Source: Suillus spraguei
Taxonomy: Eukaryota > Basidiomycota > Agaricomycetes > Boletales > Suillaceae
Length of the DNA stretch: 36,389 bases
Reading direction: 5' to 3'
Assembly (NCBI GenBank): GCA_016800925.1
Contig: JABCPU010000591.1
Span: 1 to 36,389 of the forward strand
How positions within the stretch are numbered: the stretch's first letter is position 1; the number at the start of each line of letters is the position of its first letter. The position numbers and the translations under genes were made by a program. Below, piece by piece: positions 32,803 through 36,389 of the stretch. The notes under the pieces were generated by a model. The model saw only the letters and a list, made by a program, of their open reading frames with translations, did not search any database and was not told the origin of the DNA.

Positions 32803-34901
32803 TTATGTAGCCATTTCAACCTCCTCACCAGAGGGCTCAACCTTCACCTCAACATCCATATCATCAGAATTATATTCTGGGACAAGGTTGCCCGGATCAT
32901 CTGGGTCCACAATTTTGCCGGACGTTTGTGGACCTGGGCTCAAATATGAGACCCTCAATGGCAGATGCATCCTGGACTTTCGGAGATGGAGGTTCCATCC
33001 CTGCCATATCCAAGTCAATGAGGGAGCAAGTGCAGATGGGAGGGGTGAGATGGACAGGGGGACAGATTGATCAAGCAAAAAGGTTGCATTGACAGGAGAG
33101 TTGGGAAGTGGAAATGAAGGGTGCCGGTCGATGACTTTGCATTGAAGGCCCTCATGGAGGCGTTGCAGGGTATCAATCTTACCATCCTGCTCCGCCACAC
33201 GAGCCTCAAGAAGAGCAATTTGAGCTGCACCATCCTGAATCGCAATTGCCATGGAATGGAGATCCAGCATGGGCACATTGAGTGCTGGACGAGGCACTGT
33301 GGCACTCGAAGATGGAATAGTAAGGTCAGATGGTCATAGAAAATTGGGGTGACTCACAAGCTGGTGCAGGTGCAGGTGTCTTGGGGCAGTGATTGTCTTG
33401 CTGCGCCATGGGACTGTGCCTTGGGTGTGGTCACAGCAGAGACAGCCAGAGTGCCGGAGGGGCCATGAGATTGACTATGAGATTGGGCCCTGGACTGCAA
33501 GGCAGCCGGAGCATTGGAGGGAGCTCTGGAAGGTGTCCTGGAGCATGTCTGGCAAGTGGTAGACTTCCCTCGAATGTGTTTGGATGGGGATCCCAGAGAT
33601 GCTGGGACACATTTGATCTTCTTGGTGGTGCAGCGGATGCACGACAAACATGGGGCATGGGTCCTCCTGTCCAACCGAGTGGCACAGGGCCAATTCTCCT
33701 GGGTGCAATAATGGCAGGGGTTGTTCTGTGGGTTCCATTAGTTGATGGACTCATTGGAATTCATTAGAGTACTCACTGGGCCGGGAATGAGAATATCACC
33801 TGTATCAATGACTGGAGGTTCCTCAGCTGGAGTGCTGGACATTGCCTGGGGGGTCTCGACGACCTCCGGATGACTGCGGAGGTAGCCTGATAATGTAAGC
33901 ATAGGCGGAGGTCCAGACACAGAAGGATTACTGACCATAACCTTGGGTGGACTGCCAGCAATGAGCTGATGATATATAAGCATGTGTCTAAGTGCTGGAC
34001 AACTAAATATTACTTACTGAAGCAGGACCAAATAATTGCTTCTTTGGGGAACAGGTGAACGAGGGGAATGGGGTGTCCTACAACAATTGTGGAGGGCCAG
34101 GGCAGGTTGAGGCCAGCACTCCACTTGAAATAGGCTACAAAAAATTGAGAGAATGAAAACAATGAACTGGACGACATACCTGAACAATTGAGTCTTCCTC
34201 ATCTTCCGATTCCATGAACACCTTCAGCTTCACATTGCGAGTTGCCTTGACCTGCTTGCAACCCTTCTTCACTGACTTTGGAGGTGAGGAAGAGTGTCTG
34301 GACATCATGGGGGACTTCCTCTTCCTGCTCCCTTCCACTTCTGGCTCTAGGTCAGCAACAACCGCCTTACCTTTTCCTTTGTCCCGGAACTCGGTGGTGG
34401 TGTTGGTGGAAGAACCGGCAACATTGCCGGTGACGATGGGTGGAGAGGGAAGGTCAACAGTGATTGGGCCAATTGAAGGGTTAGGCATGACAGGGAGATC
34501 ACCTGAATGGTCACCTAACGCCTCCCAGGCATGAATCTTGCTGCACCAGGAGTGTTTCAACACCCAGGGGTTGTCATGGCCAATGCTGTGCCAGTTGGGC
34601 CACACCTGGGGAGTCATGGACCTAACTCTCATCAACTCCTTGGAACAGGATGCAATGATGCCGGCCATGCAAGGCCCTTTCTCATGCTCCCAGACAATCT
34701 CAGCCTACCCGGATATTAGCAAAACCAAAAGTAAAATAAACAAATGAATGCTACTTACCACAAGATTAGTGACTTGTGCTGTCAGAGCAAGGTGGGCTTG
34801 GCCTGTGCGGCAGGCATGAGCCGAGCCCCGGCGATGATGCCCACAATCTGAGCAGTGGTTGCCTTGAGACTGGCCAAAGAGGTTTCAACTGGAGTAGACA
34901 T
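32803..34901 (-). CDS. Cys-cluster / coiled-coil protein of unknown function, probably lineage-expanded (one frame break)
   Basis: Six exons on minus: 34901-34759, 34704-34180, 34077-34018, 33965-33777, 33725-33358, 33304-32803. Exon 1 changes frame at the GGGG run 34826-34829. One extra G joins QIVGIIAG to SAHACRTGQAHLALTAQV and gives 595 residues with all phases consistent. Exon 2 has a conserved-looking block (WEHEKGPCMAGI, then MTPQVWPNWHSIGHDNPWVL) and a Lys/Arg-rich acidic tail. Exon 5 has closely spaced cysteines: NPCHYCTQENWPC, then APCLSCIRCTTKKIKC, resembling but not matching the fungal Zn2Cys6 cluster. Exon 6 has a short coiled coil (AAQIALLEARVAEQDGKIDT) and an acidic end. I have an impression of many similar proteins in ectomycorrhizal fungi, often in repeat-rich regions; this is unverified. 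Confidence 0.65.
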
Positions 34902-35120
34902 TTGGATTGACCTGAGAGATGTGAAAAGCTTGAGATAAGTTTGAAATCTGTTATCACTAGGATGAAGTTTCAAAAGAAACCAGACAATTGAAGGACGATC
35001 TTGATAAGTGTTGATTGTTTGTCTTTGTTTGATCATGGTTCAACTTTCGGCAGTTGCCAGCCATGTGTTGAACTTTGAAGTTATCAGTTATCAATCAGTT
35101 TGATCAGTTGATCAGACATC
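34902..35120. promoter_or_regulatory. Divergent intergenic promoter region
   Basis: 219 bp between the Cys-cluster gene start and the plus-strand repeat ORF. It holds short direct repeats of TTGATCA and ATCAGT near 35080-35115. Confidence 0.35.
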
Positions 35121-35537
35121 ATGAGATCTCAACCAGCAGTCAGATTTTATGAACCTCTGGTCACTGAATACAACTCAATGGATGTGGATGACTCAACTGA
35201 GTCCCGGATTTCACTAGGTATGTTGTGCTTTCAGTATAGCTTTCAATTGACCAGAGATGGATCAGATGCACTGGATGATGTATACCTTGGGCCGGATGAT
35301 GAGACTGAGACCCAGATTTCATCAGGTATGTGTTGCTTTCAGTATATCTTTGAATTGACTGGACATTTATTAGATGCATGTGATGATGTATACCTTGGGC
35401 CGGATGATGAGATCGACTATGATTCTGGGTCATCAGGTGGTCCGGATGTCTCGGATGCAATTCCTGGTAGGTTTCTCAATTCAAATGTAGATAATCCAAC
35501 TTTGCATGTTCATTCAATCCATCCAGATCAATTATGA
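35121..35537 (+). CDS. Hypothetical acidic protein built of tandem repeats
   Basis: Open frame of 138 residues starting MRSQPAVRFYEPLVTEYN. Two copies of a unit of about 107 bp follow, each with CFQYSFQLT/CFQYIFELT and then DDVYLGPDDE. The unit begins GGTATGT..TGCTTTCAGTATA, so the CFQY part may be a short intron rather than coding sequence, with ISLG/ISSG as the exon end. A third, degenerate core (LDLYLGPDND) lies at about 35581-35610, outside the frame. No function is recognised, and coding status is uncertain. Confidence 0.4.
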   Translation: MRSQPAVRFYEPLVTEYNSMDVDDSTESRISLGMLCFQYSFQLTRDGSDALDDVYLGPDDETETQISSGMCCFQYIFELTGHLLDACDDVYLGPDDEIDYDSGSSGGPDVSDAIPGRFLNSNVDNPTLHVHSIHPDQL

Positions 35538-36112
35538 TTATGACCAGCTCAGGCTCAGGAACTCGCTGTGTTCAACAATCTGGACTTGTACCTTGGGCCA
35601 GACAATGATCTTATTGATTGTGATGAAGTACTGGAATGTGCTGATGTTGAGATTGATGCTCTGGCTATCCCAGGATTAGCCATTTCATGTGAGTTAATTC
35701 ACACCATCTCATTTTCATTATTGATGTGATCTCCCAAGTGAATGCAACACCTCCTAAACGTCAATCCCCCATACCAGAACTCAGAACTGCATGCCACTCG
35801 GGTCATATGATCAAAGAGAATGTGAGTATTTAATTGTTCATTATTTATCTTTCTGCTAATTTTCTGTAAGATGAATCAATTCTAGATCGCCTGGGTCATT
35901 ACCAACAGTGTCATGGCAATCTTTCGGAGCCTACCATACATCAACTCCTCGAGGCTGACTGACCATTCTGAGTGGCTTGGGCTGACACATCCAACAAACT
36001 CAGAAGAGCTGATATGGACCTCCAGAGGTTGCAAAGGGCCAAACAGATGAGCTCTGAATTGCTGCTTGTATTAGATACCCTCATTGAAAAGTGTGATGAT
36101 CAACCCCATATG
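35538..36112. other. Downstream part of the repeat-derived locus
   Basis: Contains the third YLGPDND core and a plus-strand frame 36014-36115 (MDLQRLQRAKQMSSELLLVL ...) that looks like a short amphipathic helix and may be the last exon of a gene starting near 35121. The exon chain could not be fixed. Confidence 0.35.
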
Positions 36113-36389
36113 TAAATATTTGGATATTCATTCACAATACTTACATCATGTACACCACTGAATTTTTAATGCATAACAATGACATTTTCAATTGATTTTA
36201 GATGATGCACACACCAATTGTCATTCCAACACAAATTATTCCGGGGTCCGGAGCTCGGTGATTGGGATTCATCCGGAACTGGTGATCAGGTTTCATATTT
36301 GGATATTCATTCACATACTTACATCATGTGAACCACTGAATTTTTCATGTATAACAATGACATTTCCAATGATTTTAGATGATGCACAA
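36113..36389 (+). repeat. Direct repeat at the window end
   Basis: The segment about 36113-36210 (ATATTTGGATATTCATTCAC ... TTTTAGATGATGCACA) recurs at about 36294-36389, period about 181 bp, with a few substitutions and small indels. The second copy runs to the window edge. Between them is a short CCGG-rich stretch. Confidence 0.75.

Overview
The window is nuclear DNA of a filamentous basidiomycete, most likely a mushroom-forming agaricomycete. The evidence is: very intron-dense genes with mostly 45-65-nt GT-AG introns; a polyporopepsin-like A1 protease; a mushroom-type C2-NACHT protein; remnants of HET-like and WD40 genes of the families expanded in Agaricomycetes; and a retroelement-rich right end. 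I cannot name the genus. No CRISPR, bacterial operon or convincing tRNA was seen. All exon models were built by hand from splice sites, reading-frame phase and remembered family conservation. No search was run.

Left part (1-8.3 kb): five housekeeping-type genes. On the minus strand are the 5' half of serine palmitoyltransferase LCB2 (runs off the window start), a small SUZ/SUZ-C RNA-binding-type protein, and a 15-exon SNF2 ATPase of the Rad5/Rad16/Uls1 group with a collapsed RING. On the plus strand is a HotDog thioesterase with a GC-AG intron. From 8.3 to 12.0 kb there is a decayed HET-like gene fragment and otherwise nothing recognisable.

Middle (12.0-19.5 kb): a serine/proline-rich disordered protein on minus; then mitochondrial [2Fe-2S] ferredoxin Yah1 (minus) and a PQ-loop membrane protein (plus) sharing a 131-bp intergenic promoter; then the AP-1 mu clathrin adaptor subunit (plus). 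These act in sphingolipid synthesis, Fe-S assembly, membrane traffic and chromatin, and they do not form a pathway cluster.

Allorecognition-type zone (19.9-26 kb): a 13-exon, 866-residue C2-NACHT protein on minus. Its P-loop is destroyed and it stops directly after the NACHT-like domain. A rearranged WD40 pseudogene lies 2.3 kb away in the opposite orientation. With the HET-like relic at 8.7-9.2 kb these look like an eroding NLR/incompatibility repertoire. A secreted aspartic protease follows at 26.6-28.1 kb.

Right part (28.1-36.4 kb): repeat territory. It holds a dead RNase H fragment of a retroelement, two oppositely oriented LTR-like units of about 570 bp, a minisatellite with palindromic cores, a lineage-type Cys-cluster/coiled-coil gene (minus, 32.8-34.9 kb), exon-like tandem repeats, and a direct repeat touching the window end.

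A cross-cutting observation: five frame breaks in three otherwise well-formed genes are each repaired by one extra G/C in or beside a short G/C run. This pattern fits homopolymer under-calling in the assembly at least as well as pseudogenisation.
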